This document shows positions 1 through 12,667 of a DNA stretch of 64,000 nucleotides, in pieces. Location of the stretch: the NCBI GenBank assembly GCA_021613375.1, contig CM038716.1:17425024-17489023 (forward strand). The letters are read 5' to 3'. The position numbers were made by a program, and so were the translations under genes. This DNA is from Megaleporinus macrocephalus. Lineage: Eukaryota; Chordata; Actinopteri; Characiformes; Anostomidae. Position 1 is the first letter of the stretch, and each line of letters opens with the position of its first letter. A model generated the notes under the pieces. The model worked only from the letters and a program-made list of their open reading frames with translations, was not told the DNA's origin and made no database searches.

Positions 1-1290
1 GATTTAATCATTAATATACATTTAAAGACTATTTGTTGATCACTACACCTGCAATCTATAGCCATTCTGAGGAAGTCAGAGGCACCTGCCTGGTCAGTTC
101 CTGGACATCAGTGTGAATCCCATGCAAAATCTTACTGATGTTGCCATCTCCATCTGAGAGTGATATGATCTGTCCACAACGGTTTCCCAGACAGCTACTG
201 TATCCAGGTGTAACAAGTGTTTTGAATGTTGGCAACATCCCATTTAATCTAATGCGAAACCATAGCACACTTTGTTTGCCACATAAGGTTGAGTTTCCAG
301 TTGAGAAACATTAGGTTATCAAGCTAAAAAAAAAAATCTAAGCATGTCAGAAATAATATAATATCTGCATGAATATACCTTCATGCTTATGTTGTTTGAT
401 CAAGTTAGGATTTGTCCTGATAGTGTAACCCACACATATGCATAATGAATGTCATTTGAAATGAATACAACATTTCATTGACAATGCTACTGTTTTTTTT
501 TTATCTGAGATTGTGTCAATGTTCTGTAAAGCTTATTAAATCCAGTAACAGTTGCTAGGAATGAACACACTGGTAAGCATTGTATTTCAGTTTTAATGTT
601 ATGCTATAGCAACTACACTGTTGTCAAAGTAAATAAAAACTAGTCATGTTGGAAACAACAGTGAAAAAAGGATTGTGTTTTAAATTGGGGTGCTGAAATT
701 TTGAGTGACATACACTCTGACATCATGCAAAAAAGCCTTTGTTTTTTCCATTTGGGACAATTTTCATTAGACAGAACATCATAGCATGGCACTATACGGC
801 CAGAGACAACAAACATATCAAACTATCAAACTAATGTAAAGCAAACGTACTTCCTATCTGTCATTTTTCTGTTCATGAAAAAAGCTCTTTTATTGAAGAA
901 AACAGAAACGGCCATTGTATTGCATGTTTTGCTATCCAGTGACGAACAGAGGAAGACGGTTTCCTCTTCTCGAGTTTGGTTCCTTTTGAGAGGTTCTTGC
1001 TCTAAAGGATTTTTTCTTGCTACTGTCGCCCCTGGCTTGCTCACTGGGGGCTTGGACCTGGATTTTCAGTAAAGCTGCTATACAAATATACCTTGACTTG
1101 AACCACAATAAAAATAGTGAGTAAGGTTTGGATACTGTGAGAGAATGCTACTGTGGGCAGAACATGCTGCTGTCACATGGAATCAGTGAGAGCATACATG
1201 GGATTTACAGCACTGTCCAGGGATACATTACCAGCCAAGTTATCGGGGCCAGTGTCCAAAGCCCCTCTGACTGCCAGGGTGGGTCAGAAA
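1..1290. other. Mostly unique AT-rich sequence, no gene recognised
   Basis: I see no recognisable gene here. Positions 56-268 are open on the minus strand for about 70 codons, flanked by stops, but I cannot match the product to any family. A poly-T stretch followed by AG lies upstream of that frame on the same strand, but reading on from it meets a stop, so it does not make a clean exon. The stretch 820-1070 is open on both strands and looks like chance. The downstream LTR expected for the Gypsy remnant to the right was not found here. Confidence 0.4.
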
Positions 1291-1459
1291 TGCATAAAGA
1301 CAATCCACTACAGATGTAGTGATAAAGGAATACTCCCTTTTCCATTCACCCATGATGGCTGGAGCTTGGGTCAGCCTCCCTTCTTGTGGTGTGGGTTGTA
1401 CTGCAATACCCATGCCCCAGTAGAAAACAGATGTCCCTGGCAACATGAGTCGTATTCAT

Positions 1460-1740
1460 GGCTATAACAACAAGCGGTTCCTGGCATCAGTGGTAGAGAA
1501 TGAGCTCACCAACAATAACCCTCTGTATAGGTCTAATGGAGTAGAGGGACTGCAGCGGGTGTGTGGCAGTGCCTTCCTTTTGTGCACAGGTTGCAGCAAA
1601 GCACATACGGGCCTGTAGAACATCTGCCGTAACCACTTCAGCATCATGCCCTCCCCAAGACTGCACAAGCAAGCAACTGGCCTGCACTCTTCCCAAGCAC
1701 ATCCCTATCAAGTTATGACATCTTGCACATCCGGAGGCTG
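1460..1740 (-). pseudogene. Gypsy integrase-like remnant (N-terminal part)
   Basis: Following the RNase H region on the minus strand, two overlapping frames give pieces compatible with the zinc-binding start of a Gypsy integrase: 'LGRVQASCLL', then a WLRQ/CA..CAQKEG segment and a TTDARNRLLL segment that resembles the 'P.TDxGNRYLL' opening of the catalytic core. The HHCC residues cannot all be placed, and the catalytic D,D-35-E residues were not found farther left. The call rests mainly on position after RNase H and on these short matches. Confidence 0.45.
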
Positions 1741-1744
1741 TCCC

Positions 1745-2060
1745 AGCCGGCACAAAGAGGCTCTTTGAAGTGCATAAGCCAGGTCCACGAACCGTAATCA
1801 GTGCTCGGAATGAAGGTGACACTATAAAAGCAAAGCAAGATTCGGTACTGAGGCTGCCCCACCACGACAGCCAACAGGTCCCTTTTTATCACAACAGTAG
1901 TCGTGCTCAGGTCACTTAGCAGTATGCACACAGTGAACTCACTGCCCTGGGAAGCGCACAGTACCAGTGCCTCATACAGCTGATCACAGTGGGCTCAGCC
2001 CCCTCGTTCCATTGGAAAGAAGCAACATTTTCTGAGAGCCGGTGTAACGATCCAGCTATG
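1745..2060 (-). pseudogene. Gypsy RNase H remnant
   Basis: Directly downstream of the reverse transcriptase on the same strand. One frame begins FQWNEGAE, the usual 'FxWxxxCxxAF' start of the Gypsy RNase H region. Another reads RDLLAVVVGQPQYRILL, like the 'ExELLAVVxALxxFRxYLLG' helix. It continues with STDYGSWTWLMHFKEP, very close to the conserved 'RTDHGSLxWLxxFKEP' motif. The pieces lie in the expected order but are separated by stops. The enzyme would degrade the RNA strand of the RNA:DNA hybrid. The KEP motif is the clearest family signature in the whole remnant. Confidence 0.8.
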
Positions 2061-2079
2061 CCAGCAACCCATACACAGA

Positions 2080-2590
2080 ACACCAGTAGTAGAGCGCTCC
2101 GAGAGCACTTACCAGTGGCATGGGCCATTTTCGAATAGCGTACACCTTTCTTGGGCTGTTTCCACTCCTGCTCATCATGTGCCCCAGGAAAATTACTCGC
2201 TGCTTCATTTGTTCAGGTGCAGCCAAAAATTTGTGAACTTTGATAGTCTGGAACACCTGCTCCAGATCTGGAATTGTTCTGTTGAAGTTGCGTGTGTGGA
2301 GAATTGTTGAGGTACATGACACTGGTACTTGGAGCCAAACGCCGGCACCTGCTCCATCAGTAGCTTGAACATGGCTGGTACATTCCTAAATTAGAAGGCC
2401 ATTAGCATACTCCTCCAAAGCCTGGCAACCAGTGTGAAGGCTGTCTTGTCTTTGTCTTGAGCAAGAGCCACCTGCCAATATTTGCTCCAGAGGTCCACTT
2501 GGTGCCAGTGAGTTTATCCAGGGTGCCGTCAATGTGCAGAAGCGGATACGAGGCAGGCTTTGTGACAGCACTAATTTGTTATATTGTCGT
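2080..2590 (-). pseudogene. Gypsy reverse transcriptase remnant
   Basis: Three frames together carry the landmarks of a Ty3/Gypsy reverse transcriptase. At 2560-2480 one frame reads YPLLHIDGTLDKLTGTKW, the family's 'YPLPRIDDTLDxLxGAKWFS' region. It is followed by a piece ending QDKDKTAFTL, and then by an 'xxNVPAMFKLLMEQV' segment corresponding to 'CNAPATFQRLM'. The catalytic box, normally YLDD, reads YLNN at 2303-2314. Downstream come LEQVFQTIKVHKF, VIFLGHMMS and KVYAIRKWPMP, matching the conserved LEQVF, FLGHxVS and KVxAIxxWPxP stretches. Stops and at least two frameshifts make it a pseudogene. The encoded enzyme would have copied element RNA into DNA. Confidence 0.85.
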
Positions 2591-3058
2591 TCTCTTCAGG
2601 GACTGCCCGACTCTCACTGGACGATTTCCCACTGGCTTAGGCTTGCAGGCACGGTGCCATCTTCTCAAATGCTGGGTATGCCAGCTTTGTGCCTTGTGCT
2701 TAGCTTCCTTTAGCTTCCATCCGTCTGGGAGTAGCTTTCAGACAGCAATTCAGAAACGTCGCTGGACAGCCATAGTCAACGCTGCTAGCTCATCATGTTG
2801 CTCTGCTGCTGTAGCACTTCCTCCGCACAGCTAAATCACAGTGTTGGCCTCTGTCCCGCTGTGATGCCAGTCAACTGCTAACAGCTGTGTGGAGTATGGC
2901 TACATGGCGCCTTAACCAGTAGATGTACATCATCTCTCTTATCAGGTTCCACTGCCAGACTTCACTCTGTTAGTGCTTGACAGGCCCCTCTGGCAGGCTG
3001 TCTTCTTCGCCATTGAGTTTATTTACCTGTAGGTCGATTTCTTCCAGCTTGTTGGCAA

Positions 3059-3077
3059 AATCTCACTTTTGACACCA
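3059..3077 (-). other. Primer-binding site of the Gypsy element, tRNA-Leu-like
   Basis: The minus strand reads TGGTGTCAAAAGTGAGATT one base inside the candidate LTR end. This agrees at most positions with a primer-binding site complementary to the 3' end of a leucine tRNA (TGGTGTCAGGAGTGGGATT). The position next to a CA-ending LTR is what such a site requires. Confidence 0.6.
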
Positions 3078-3078
3078 A

Positions 3079-3597
3079 TGTAGCACTGATACAAAACAAG
3101 AAACAGAGATTGCCATTTTTCTGCTGAAGGAAAATGCTCTAATTAGACAAATCAAAATATATTAACCCACAGCAAAATACAAAAAAACAGTCAACATGCA
3201 AACACATTTTAAACCAACAAACAACATCATTAACATCAAACTGCCTTTTTTTAAAAATTCTGCTCACAGGCACAGCTTTGCATGCCACACCCCTTCAGCT
3301 CCTCCTGAAACACTGAGACAGAGCTGGATGCCACATTATTATTATTATTTTTAGAATTATTATTATTATTATTACTGTTGTTGTGTAAAGAGTTGCAGTC
3401 CTGAAATCAGGGGGTGGTGCAGCCCTCTTAGCAATCCTATTTCTTGTACCCTTGTGTACGTTTTAGAAAATACATCAATAAAACATAAGTGTACCCTAAA
3501 ACACATAAAAACACATACCTATGTAGTTAGCATATTCAATTACACTAAACATTAGATTAATTTTAGTTAAATTAATTTAAGCAGTTGCATTGTAACA
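3079..3597 (-). repeat. Candidate 5' LTR of the Gypsy element
   Basis: On the minus strand this 519-bp block begins TGTTAC and ends GCTACA, giving the TG...CA ends expected of an LTR, and it abuts the primer-binding site. It is AT-rich and contains a short run of ATT repeats near 3345-3375. The outer boundary is inferred from the TGTTAC end alone, because no second LTR copy is available for comparison. Confidence 0.5.
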
Positions 3598-3599
3598 AT

Positions 3600-4600
3600 C
3601 CTGAAGACGAGGAATGCTGCACCCCCGCCAGACTTCCACTTTTTATGTTAATGAAATTAACAGAACTTAAAGGCTGCATTAATTGGCAGGGCTTCAATAG
3701 ATCAGTTGGCTTTGGACTTTCAGTGGTTGTAATCAAAGTAACGGGGATGTTGTCTGTTATTGATTTTTTAATTATAGTAGTCCTCGAAGCCAGTTCCCTG
3801 AAGCCCAATGCTGGCAAGGTTGGCAACCCGAACTCTCATTCTACACACTTTCTTTCTGTGTTCTTCTCACGTCATCCCTGCTGGTATAGACTACTTAGAA
3901 TAATTCAACTGCTTCACGGCTGTGCACATCACGCACTTGGATTCCCAGAAGCATGGCAACCTCGGCGTGCAAGAGCCAACATTTACGCGTGCCTGCGAGT
4001 GCGTGTGCGCGCGAGCATGCGTTCGGAGTGCTGACGAACAGCGGTAACCAGGGCAACAGTGCAACGATAACTCCCTTGCTCACAGATACCCATCTCCAGC
4101 AGCTCGAAGTGAGTCATGGCGATGTGCTCACAGCTTCCTGTGCGCAGCACAAATCGCTCTGACCTCCAGATTTTCTTTTCCTGTACGTGTGTGTGTGTTG
4201 GTTGATGCACTTGATGCGCTTTCTGCTTCTACAGCACTCTTCTGCAGATGCTGCTCAGAAGGGACACGTTTTTTAAGTGGACCACCTCATTGACACTTAT
4301 GGGATGCATAGGTTTAAAAACGTCACTGCAGGTTCCTATAGAAATTGTTGTAGGGGGATGTGGGCCAGTGGGGCTTTGTATATAGTCTGAATGTGCGTAT
4401 TGTCTGCTCGTCAAAGCAGACTGTGATCACCTCGATGCAGGAAATAAGTCATGCTATTCACAATCATGGAACAAAGCATATGACCGAGGGGCTGTCGATG
4501 TGTTACGCAGGTTAAAGGTGCACCACTAATTTAAGTATGATCGCTTACAGTGGGCGCAAAAGGTACCAAGAGTTCCGAGTCTATTTTGGCAGACTGAGTC
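3600..4600. other. Unassigned moderately GC-rich stretch
   Basis: The plus strand is open for about 149 codons (3585-4034) and the opposite strand for 84 codons (3572-3826), but I recognise neither product and both overlap the candidate LTR edge. A CpG-richer patch lies at 3960-4070. No splice-site pattern or known domain supports a gene. Confidence 0.3.
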
Positions 4601-4609
4601 ATTTGCATG

Positions 4610-4990
4610 CACACTCATCGGCCATATTATTAGAAACCCCCACCTTGTAAGTTCACCCTGTAGTTAGAGAGCCACTCATCAACTGCCAAGCACAATTAGC
4701 ATTAGTCATCACCAGACCCTGCAGTTTCTGACCACAGAGGCGCTGGGTATTTTTACATGGCAGATCACTCTCAAGCTAGGAATCACACTGACGTGTCCTC
4801 AGCAGCACCACTGTGCCTGGTACACCACAACACCACTAATATGCCATTGTCAGTGCTGTCCTGAGAATGGTCCAAAACTCAAATAATATCTGGAAAACAG
4901 CAGCCCTCTGCTCACTAACTAAACTGTATGTGACCAACTATAAAGTAGGTTGACCTCAAAGTGGCCAGTGAATGGAAATACAAACAAATG
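4610..4990. repeat. Dispersed inverted-repeat element, partial copy
   Basis: The left end (about 4612-4640) reads like a terminal repeat of the 'atcggccatattattagaaaccccc' type. The body contains the phrases 'ccagaccctgcag', 'gaccacagaggcgctgggta' and 'cagcagcaccactgtgcctgg' that mark a common fish dispersed repeat. It is related to the copies at 35.96 and 55.65 kb. The right terminus has diverged beyond recognition near 4990. Confidence 0.55.
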
Positions 4991-4999
4991 TAGCATGCT

Positions 5000-7900
5000 T
5001 TGTTTGGAGTTGCGATACAGGTGTAATCCATGTCATTGTGAACTGTAGCATTGAGTGTCAATGGGGAGCAATGGTGGAATGCAGGTCTAATGACGAACAT
5101 GTACTGTCCCTTTAAAATGTCATTTGGTGCTATTTTGTTTGTGAAATCGCAGTTTCCTCATTGACAGAAGGGATATCAGATGAAATAATCATATCATATA
5201 ATTAGAAATTAAGCAGACACGGATTCTTAAAGAAAACTATCCTTACACATACTTTGATTGCCAGCATAACATTTGTCACATTGCACATGATACACAGACA
5301 GATCCTGGTGAGTAGGAGGAATTAGCCTAGCAACAAAAAACTGTCAGGATAATGTAGTTATGTATTTTAAAGCAATAAAAATATGATCTACTGCCAAGTG
5401 CTATTCTGCTATAACTGTAGAGACAGTATAACTTACAACATCTTCTTAGACTGTAACTGTTTAGGATTCTAAATAGTCCTTTCATATAAATGCTTAATGA
5501 GCAAACTGGATATTTAAGTGCTTGTACATTTGTGTGCAGGCTTTTTTTTTAACTGAGCTACATTTAAATCGGACCTCCCAACTACCCTTACCAAGCCATG
5601 TCGGTCATACAGCTGTTCCATGACTTTTGGCGCATCAGTGTTTATCCTTGACTTTCAAAGAGATCCACTTGATATGAAGATGCGGTCTCTGCTATAGCTT
5701 TCCACAGAGCCTCCTTCCAAACCCCAGAGAAAAAACCTAGAAACACAGCACACTCCATGAAAGCTCAGCCAAACATGGTACATGAATCTGATTCCCTACA
5801 GAAGAAGAAAAAAAGACAAACATTTTGTATCTAGATTTCAGATAGGGAGTAATTTGGTATCCATCACTGGCTGTTTCTAGCAGTATTCAGCTTGGTTTAG
5901 AATATCTGCACAAGCTCTGGATATTTCTCTGCGTTAAATGTACATTAGTTCTTTGCAGCATAATTCTTTAAACAAACTACCCTCCTTTAAATAGCTTCTT
6001 TAAAAAAAAATATTTAATGTTTGATTTTCTTTGTTACTGTTCAACATAAAGCAGATGTATGCAAAAGACTGAGCTCACCAGTTAAACGCCATGTTTTTGT
6101 TGATTATTATCATCATCTATTAAATAATACTTTGTCTACAGGGATGTAATATAAATACTAAGAAGAAAATATATAATATAGCATCCATATATACAGCAAT
6201 TATGCGCAAATTTTAGTTTCTTGAGAACCTTGACAACCACAGTTAATAGAACCTCAAATTTCCTTGTATGTAAATTTCAGCAAATAAACAGTAATTGGGT
6301 ATTAAATAACAAAAGGGTGTAGAAAATGTGTTCTAACATTTTTACTCAGAAAACCAACAACATATGTATTTGGACCAACTGGACAAACTTTTGCATACGA
6401 CTGTATATGACATACAGCATATGGCAATTCCTTACAGTGCTTGCTGTCTTCCCCCCTTCACAGTATTTTAAAGTTGTTAAAAGATGCCATAGAAAGCATT
6501 TATTTAGCTTTTCAAATGGTTCTCTGATAATGGTGCATACGAGGTATGTGACTTTTTGCGAAAAAAATACTGTGATTTTACACACCCATTTAAACCCTAC
6601 GATGTAGCTCTAGAATTAAACGAGACACTTTCCCCTTTTTTTAGTGAGCTCATAAATAATTTAATGAGCTCTACTTTGATCACACATAAGCAGTTTGTTG
6701 AAACAGACACAGACAGAAAGGCAAAACAATCTTTGTGCAAATAAGCTCAGTCATCATATTATTTAGTTAGATTTTCATCTCAACAACAACAGAAACCAAA
6801 AAGCTTTAGCTGGCTATAAATTAAGACGGCCTGGATTCAACCACCGAAAGTGCTGACGGGGTTGTAATGCTAATAAAAGGTGGAACTGCTATCTCTTCAG
6901 TGCTAAATGATGTTGCTACTGTCCAAGGTTTGAGAAGCTGTCTGAAGGTTTACCCCAGATTTTAATATACAGAGTTTCTGGTTGCTCGGTCTCAGCAGAA
7001 CTGCGACTGTTGAAGGTATGACCACAAGGTTAAATAAAGCCAAACCGAAAACAATAGAAGCTTGGGTTGAAACAACATCTGCTAGTTAAGATGTTTTCTA
7101 ATATGTAAAGTTTTTATGTTTTTTGGGAAACGTAAGGGTACCTATATATATATATATATATATATAGAATATATAGAATAGAAAGTCTTGTTTAAACTTC
7201 AGCCTCATTTAAGCATAAGTCATGCCTGTTTACAGCTAGGTCTCCTGGAAAGGGTATGAAGGGTGCCGACAGCTCCTTTACAGCCTGAAACAGAATATTT
7301 CTCCATATAGTCCACTGTTTTCGTAGCTGCTGCTCAGTTCAACTGTCAAGACTGTTATGCAACAGCCTAAGATTTAGGAATTGACCTGATTTACTGACCT
7401 CTTTTGTAAGAACAGCATTTGTATTTGAAAGAGCACACAACAGTGATTGAGGTTAAATCTTTGATGAGCAGTGTAAATCTTGGTGAACGGTAGAAGAGCA
7501 CATTTTTAGAAAAGTGGAAAAAAGTGATTTCTTTAAATGTCTTGACGACAACTTTTCAGAGAAAGAAGAGTCAGTACTGTTCAGCAGAAACACACTGCAC
7601 TACTTTGTGTTTAATGTAAGACCAAATATTGTCTCTATAGGTTATACACACAGACTCTCACCAGGACTCGGACCAGAAAATAAGCCTGGCCCATTTTCTT
7701 TTTGCACAAGATACATGTTCAAATTAAAACAACAATATGAATACAATGAGCAAATACCTGCACAGGAAGTCACATGCGGTCTTTTACCAGTTATCTTAAA
7801 TGTTTTCCATGCAACAGTGATTTTTCTAAACCTTAACCAACAGGGGATTTACGCATGTTTATTATGTAAATAACATTGCTGTGCGCTGCTGCTCCATGTC

Positions 7901-10900
7901 GCGCACCCTTGATAAGCATTGATGCACTGGCTATTGTACACTGGCTTCATTTTGGATGCACTGCATGTTAAAAGAAGATAAATCTGCAGTTTATTTAATG
8001 AGAACATTTTAATTGACTTGCCATAAAACTGTGTCTCTTCATGATTCTCCTCGAAAGAGCAGCTGTTGATCTACCAAACATTTACTGTACATATTTTGAG
8101 TGCCCATTTATTTAATTTGCTTCACCAGCCTTCCAGCAATACTTTCACCAAAATGCCTCTCCATTGTTTTTGTGAGCTCCAATTATTTGTTATTTGACTT
8201 TGTTCTTGGCTGGCCTGCATTACTGGGAAAAGAAATTTGCATGTCAAACCGTAGCTGCTGGCGTTCCCAGAACAATGGACTGACCAACCCAAAGTCCAGA
8301 CTCCACTGAATGTGTTTGGGATTGTGAGAAGCAGAAAATAGAACCAATTTCAGAACTTCTATACCAAGGAAGTGTGGAAAAATAGCCCTGTAGATTTATG
8401 AAAAAATAAATACATAAGTAAAACGAAGTCTCTAGAAAAAAATAAAAGCTGTAATAAAGGCACAGGGTGGTAACACTAAATACTGAACATTGTGGAAATG
8501 CTGTAGTGTCAGAAAGAAGAAGAAAAAGAAAAAGAATCAAGCAGAAAAGGCAAATGAAAACAGTTGATCTTGAGGTGGAGACACCAAAAACCATCAGGCT
8601 CTCACCACTCTCACAGTGGTCTTCCCCTCTTAACGATAAACCCATGACCCCCAATCATACACAAAAACCACTAAACAAACAGCATGGGAGGGGAGCAAGC
8701 ACCTCCTATGAGCCTTGTGGTGAGGTCATGATTCTGAGCTCCACAAAGGCCACAATATACGTAGCTTTTGAGGTTGTGTATATTATTAATATCAAATATA
8801 TATATACATATATATACACTGCATGATAAGCCATTAGCAACTTCTATATAACTGTTTAAACTGAAAATTAAATAACTGAATGGTGGTTTTTCACTGTTGT
8901 GTCACACCTTGTATTCTGCTTCATTCAAGAACAGTCAGGGTTGAAACACAAAATTGTTTCAGAAAAAAATATGAATTTATGAACAATGTTTACATATTAC
9001 ATCAAACTTTTTTTTATTTAAAACAAATAGGGAATTCGGGTTTCCATGACATGAGGCCTTCCAACACTAATGCAAGACTGAAAACTGCCGTTACAGACTG
9101 AGAACATGTCTTTCAAGGCAGGCTAAGGGAAATTTGAAACAGAAATTCATTGTGTATCATGATAAGTTCAAACCTTGTGGTTACTGGAGACACCACCAAC
9201 CACAGCTCGTATCAGAAACTGCAGAATTTGTCAGGTATTACAGCTGTCAGTTATAATGTTGAACTGTTTGAGAGGCCTGAAACACTTTAAAGAACTCGTG
9301 CACGCACCCAGCTTATATTAGTAAACCACATGATGCCAAGTACAGGTCATCTGCAATGCTGCTGAGATAAGGCACCACAGTGTGACAGAGACACTGGAAA
9401 GCAGCAACTCTTCTCATCAGAGAGATAAGAAGGCATGATGTACTCTAACGTGCAACACATTATGTGTCTTATCAACAATACCTGCAGATCAAAACTACTT
9501 AATGTAAAGGACAGACTAAAGTATGTTTTTGCCAGCCTGCTAGAGCATACACATATAATTCATTATACCTAAACATTATGATAAATTAACTTTTTCACAC
9601 TTAGAAAACATCGAACAACATTCAAATCTGCACAATGGGTAGGCAGTGCTAAATGTTAGAGCCTGGGAACAATCGGTCCAGGACTACGCACAGCCACGTG
9701 AGATAATCTAATGTGCTGGTCACATGGCGCTGACACCCGTGGATGCTAGCACCACAGTGGTGAGAGGAGACGTGCCTAACAGCCATTCACACACATACTT
9801 ACTTCCCCCGCCCAAATCCACAGCAACTTTCATATCACACATACATCACACTGCACATAATTTCTCATATACTGGCATCTGACAAACAAAGTCGACAAAC
9901 TGTATTACATACAAACAATAAAAATATGTTCTGAAAATTAACTACAGTTTAAGAACTTGTTGCAATGATGATTACAAGCAAATAAAAAAAAAGATATGAA
10001 ATGAAACCACAGTTAGCTGAGGGAAGAGAACTTTTACAACTATTACAACTGAGACAGGTTACGATAGATTGTTATATATTTTAGACTTTCTGTGTACAGC
10101 AATTATGATGATGATGTTTATAACAAAATCGTTGTATATATATGGACTGAATACCGCACATCCATACCAATGTTATTTATCATTCATGAAAGAATGATTT
10201 ATGCTGGATTTATGAAAGAATGAGTCATCTGACCTCAGTCCTGTTTCAGGAGTCTTACAGTAAATGGTTTGGTTAGTCTCTGTTGGTCTCACTCCAAATA
10301 TGCCATAAAAGCTTCGAACCTCTAGAAATAAAATCCTATAATGTTACTCTTCTCTTTCTATTGATGGTGTCTTTGTGCAGCAGAATTAGAATCTACTTTA
10401 CACGCATGCACATCACATAGGCATACTGATGGCACAGATTACACTCACGACTACCCTACACATAGAAACACCCAAAACAGGTGGTGTAATCCATATACCT
10501 GCAGGACGCATGTGGATTCTGTTTCCTTCAGCTCATCAACAAATGCATGAGTACAGCTGTCCATGACAGTCGTTAGCAAGAGGGGTCTTAAAGCATGACA
10601 GTGGTGTTAAAGTGAATTTAAGGATCGCAAGAACAAAACATACCATACATTCTTACTTAATGCTGCTTTAAGTTCATAATTGTATTACAACTTCTCCCTT
10701 ATCCACAATTTCCTAAACACTGTCTTAACTTAAGGATAAACCCCAAAAGTGTCCTAACTTCTGTTTCTATCGTTTTATGAAATAAAATGCAGCACAGTTC
10801 ACTACAACTAGCATAGTGACTTTTTTTTTCTAAACTGCAGTTCAGTTTTCTTAACAGTTGTAAAAATCCCAAGCACTGCAGACAAGATCTCCACCATCAC

Positions 10901-12150
10901 CCTCTTTACATTCACATGTTAATGTTAACAAAATCCTTGCCAAGTGGAGGTATTTCAGCGATAGTGGTAAATAACAGGGGGGACAGAGCTAAACGTGTGG
11001 CTGTTGATTAGGAGGAATAACATTAGCCAGACTGCCAAAGGCATTTATGCTCCATTCATGTACGAAATTAAAATATGTCACTGCCAACATACTCCCATGT
11101 GTTTTTACAGAGGCAACACACCTGTTAGAATCTGTTAGAATGCAAAGTCGGTTCTGACAACAACAAATATGCCGTCCAAGCCAAGTGACGTCACATAGAT
11201 GTTTAAAATCTCTTACCAAGTCTCACAAACTCTTTTTAACAAGTTTCACTGTTTTTTTCATTCTTCTTATATGGCTTCAAACATATGGCCATCGCTTGAA
11301 CTATTTTCTACACTGCACCCAGTTCCAGTGGTACGGCTCCATTTTGTCCATCCCTGTAAGCTTTCACAGAATGAATACGACAAAATACACACAAATACAG
11401 ACCAAATGAATGCAGAGTGCAAACAGAAGGCTCCGGTTCACCTTGAGCAATAAATGAGCCTTAAAGCATTTGCAAAATAGACTGGGCAGTGGCGACGCTC
11501 TGATAAACAACACTGTCACAGTATTTATAACTTTCAGTTCACCACACTTTAGTTTAGTTTTGAGCTTTATATTATTGTCATTAAATGTTTACATTTAGTT
11601 TTATTTTGTAGAGTTGGCTTGAGAAAGCTTTACAGAAATATGACGTGTATATACCTTTTAGTGTTGTTTATGTACAACTGTATGTAATCTGTTAAGTAAA
11701 GTAGCTTCAAGTGGGTGGGGCTAAGGGTATATGGTGCCAGGTAAGTCAAGCACTCCAAGGTAGTCATCGGTGGTGGGTTAGCAAGGCCATGCAGCCCTTG
11801 ACTTGAATGTAACATAGGGCTTGAATGATTTAAGTAGAGTCACTATACTCATCTGATTTCTCTAGTAAGTGCTAGAGCTACCTGTATGTGTTTTAATAAA
11901 CAGTCTGGATTGCCGTAAAAGAAGCCTCTTTACTATTATTAATTGTGGTACGACTGAGAGCTAATACACTCACACTACAACTACAAAATTAAAATAGAAT
12001 TTGTTTCTGTAACGCAAAATTAAAAGAATCTTATCTTGATCTATTACAGCTCAAGTCAAGATAAAAAGAAAGGATGTTTTAGTAAACAGCCCCAGATTTC
12101 TTTTAAAGTGCTGTTGAACGATGCAGGTTTGCCTTCAGTTTAAAGTTTAA
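5000..12150. other. Long stretch with no gene recognised
   Basis: AT-rich, mostly single-copy sequence. A TA run lies at 7143-7166. The longest open frame, 7514-7873 on the plus strand (119 codons), has no recognisable domain. A frame at 8244-8654 on the minus strand is hydrophobic and low in complexity because it reads across A/G-rich sequence. No RNA gene, promoter or clear transposon end was identified. Small repeats could have been missed by eye. Confidence 0.4.
7143..7166. repeat. (TA)n microsatellite
   Basis: About twelve TA dinucleotides followed by imperfect copies. No associated coding sequence. Confidence 0.9.
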
Positions 12151-12169
12151 AGAAGTGAGTCTACATCTA

Positions 12170-12400
12170 CAGTGAGTCCCTCAGGCCATTCACACAGACA
12201 TTCACATTCACATACACTCACACCTTGGAGCAATGCAGCATCTCCGGTTCAGCTGACTGCATCTCTATGGACTGTGGGCGGAAAGTGGAGCACCTGACAG
12301 AAACCCACACAGACATGGGAAGAACATGCAAACTCCACACAGAAAGTACTTTTGTCACCAGGAGGAATTGAACCCTGGTCCTTCTCGGTGGGAGGCGCAC
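12170..12400. repeat. Dispersed fish repeat, RTE/Expander-type 3' tail
   Basis: Contains in order 'ttcacattcacatacactcacacc', 'ggactgtgggcggaaag', 'aacccacacagacatgggaagaacatgcaaactccacacagaaag' and 'gaattgaaccctggtcctt' in diverged form (read as separate short blocks). These are phrases of a very common fish interspersed repeat. I associate it with RTE-type retroposon tails from memory, so the family name is less certain than its repeat nature. The T-arm-like 'ttgaaccctgg' is part of the repeat and is not a tRNA. Confidence 0.55.
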
Positions 12401-12667
12401 ACATGGCCCAATACCAACACGTTTTCTGAAATTAAGTATATTTGTATTTTAATGAAAAACAGAATGATTTCTTTTTTTTTAATTATGATTGGGTTTGGCT
12501 CAAATTGATCTGAACTGACAGCAAAACAGAAACATTCACTATTGCAACATTAGGTAAAGTCTGGATAGTGTGATGATTGTTTTGGCAATGACAGAATGTA
12601 ATATTAAATGATCTGTTTTAATGAAATAAATGATGAAGGTTTCAGGTCATTCAAAGCAAAAGGATTT

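Larger units (their letters stand above)
1300..3597 (-). mobile_element. Decayed Ty3/Gypsy LTR retrotransposon
   Basis: Read on the minus strand, this segment has in order a candidate LTR (3079-3597), a primer-binding site (3059-3077), reverse transcriptase (about 2590-2080), RNase H (about 2060-1745) and an integrase-like remnant (about 1740-1460). Reverse transcriptase, then RNase H, then integrase is the Ty3/Gypsy order; Copia elements have integrase first. The frames are interrupted by many stops and shifts, so no product can be made. The segment is richer in GC than its surroundings. The far LTR was not found, so the left boundary is uncertain and the copy is probably truncated there. 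Confidence 0.8.

Noticed and set aside
840..940. Possible second LTR of the Gypsy element
   Set aside because: A short similarity to 3115-3155 ('catttttctg...gctct') does not extend, and no TG...CA boundary or target duplication was found.
3585..4034. 149-codon plus-strand frame
   Set aside because: No recognisable family, an overlapping frame on the opposite strand, and it begins at the candidate LTR boundary.
12360..12395. tRNA-like T-arm (ttgaaccctgg)
   Set aside because: It is part of the dispersed repeat; no acceptor, D or anticodon stems can be drawn.
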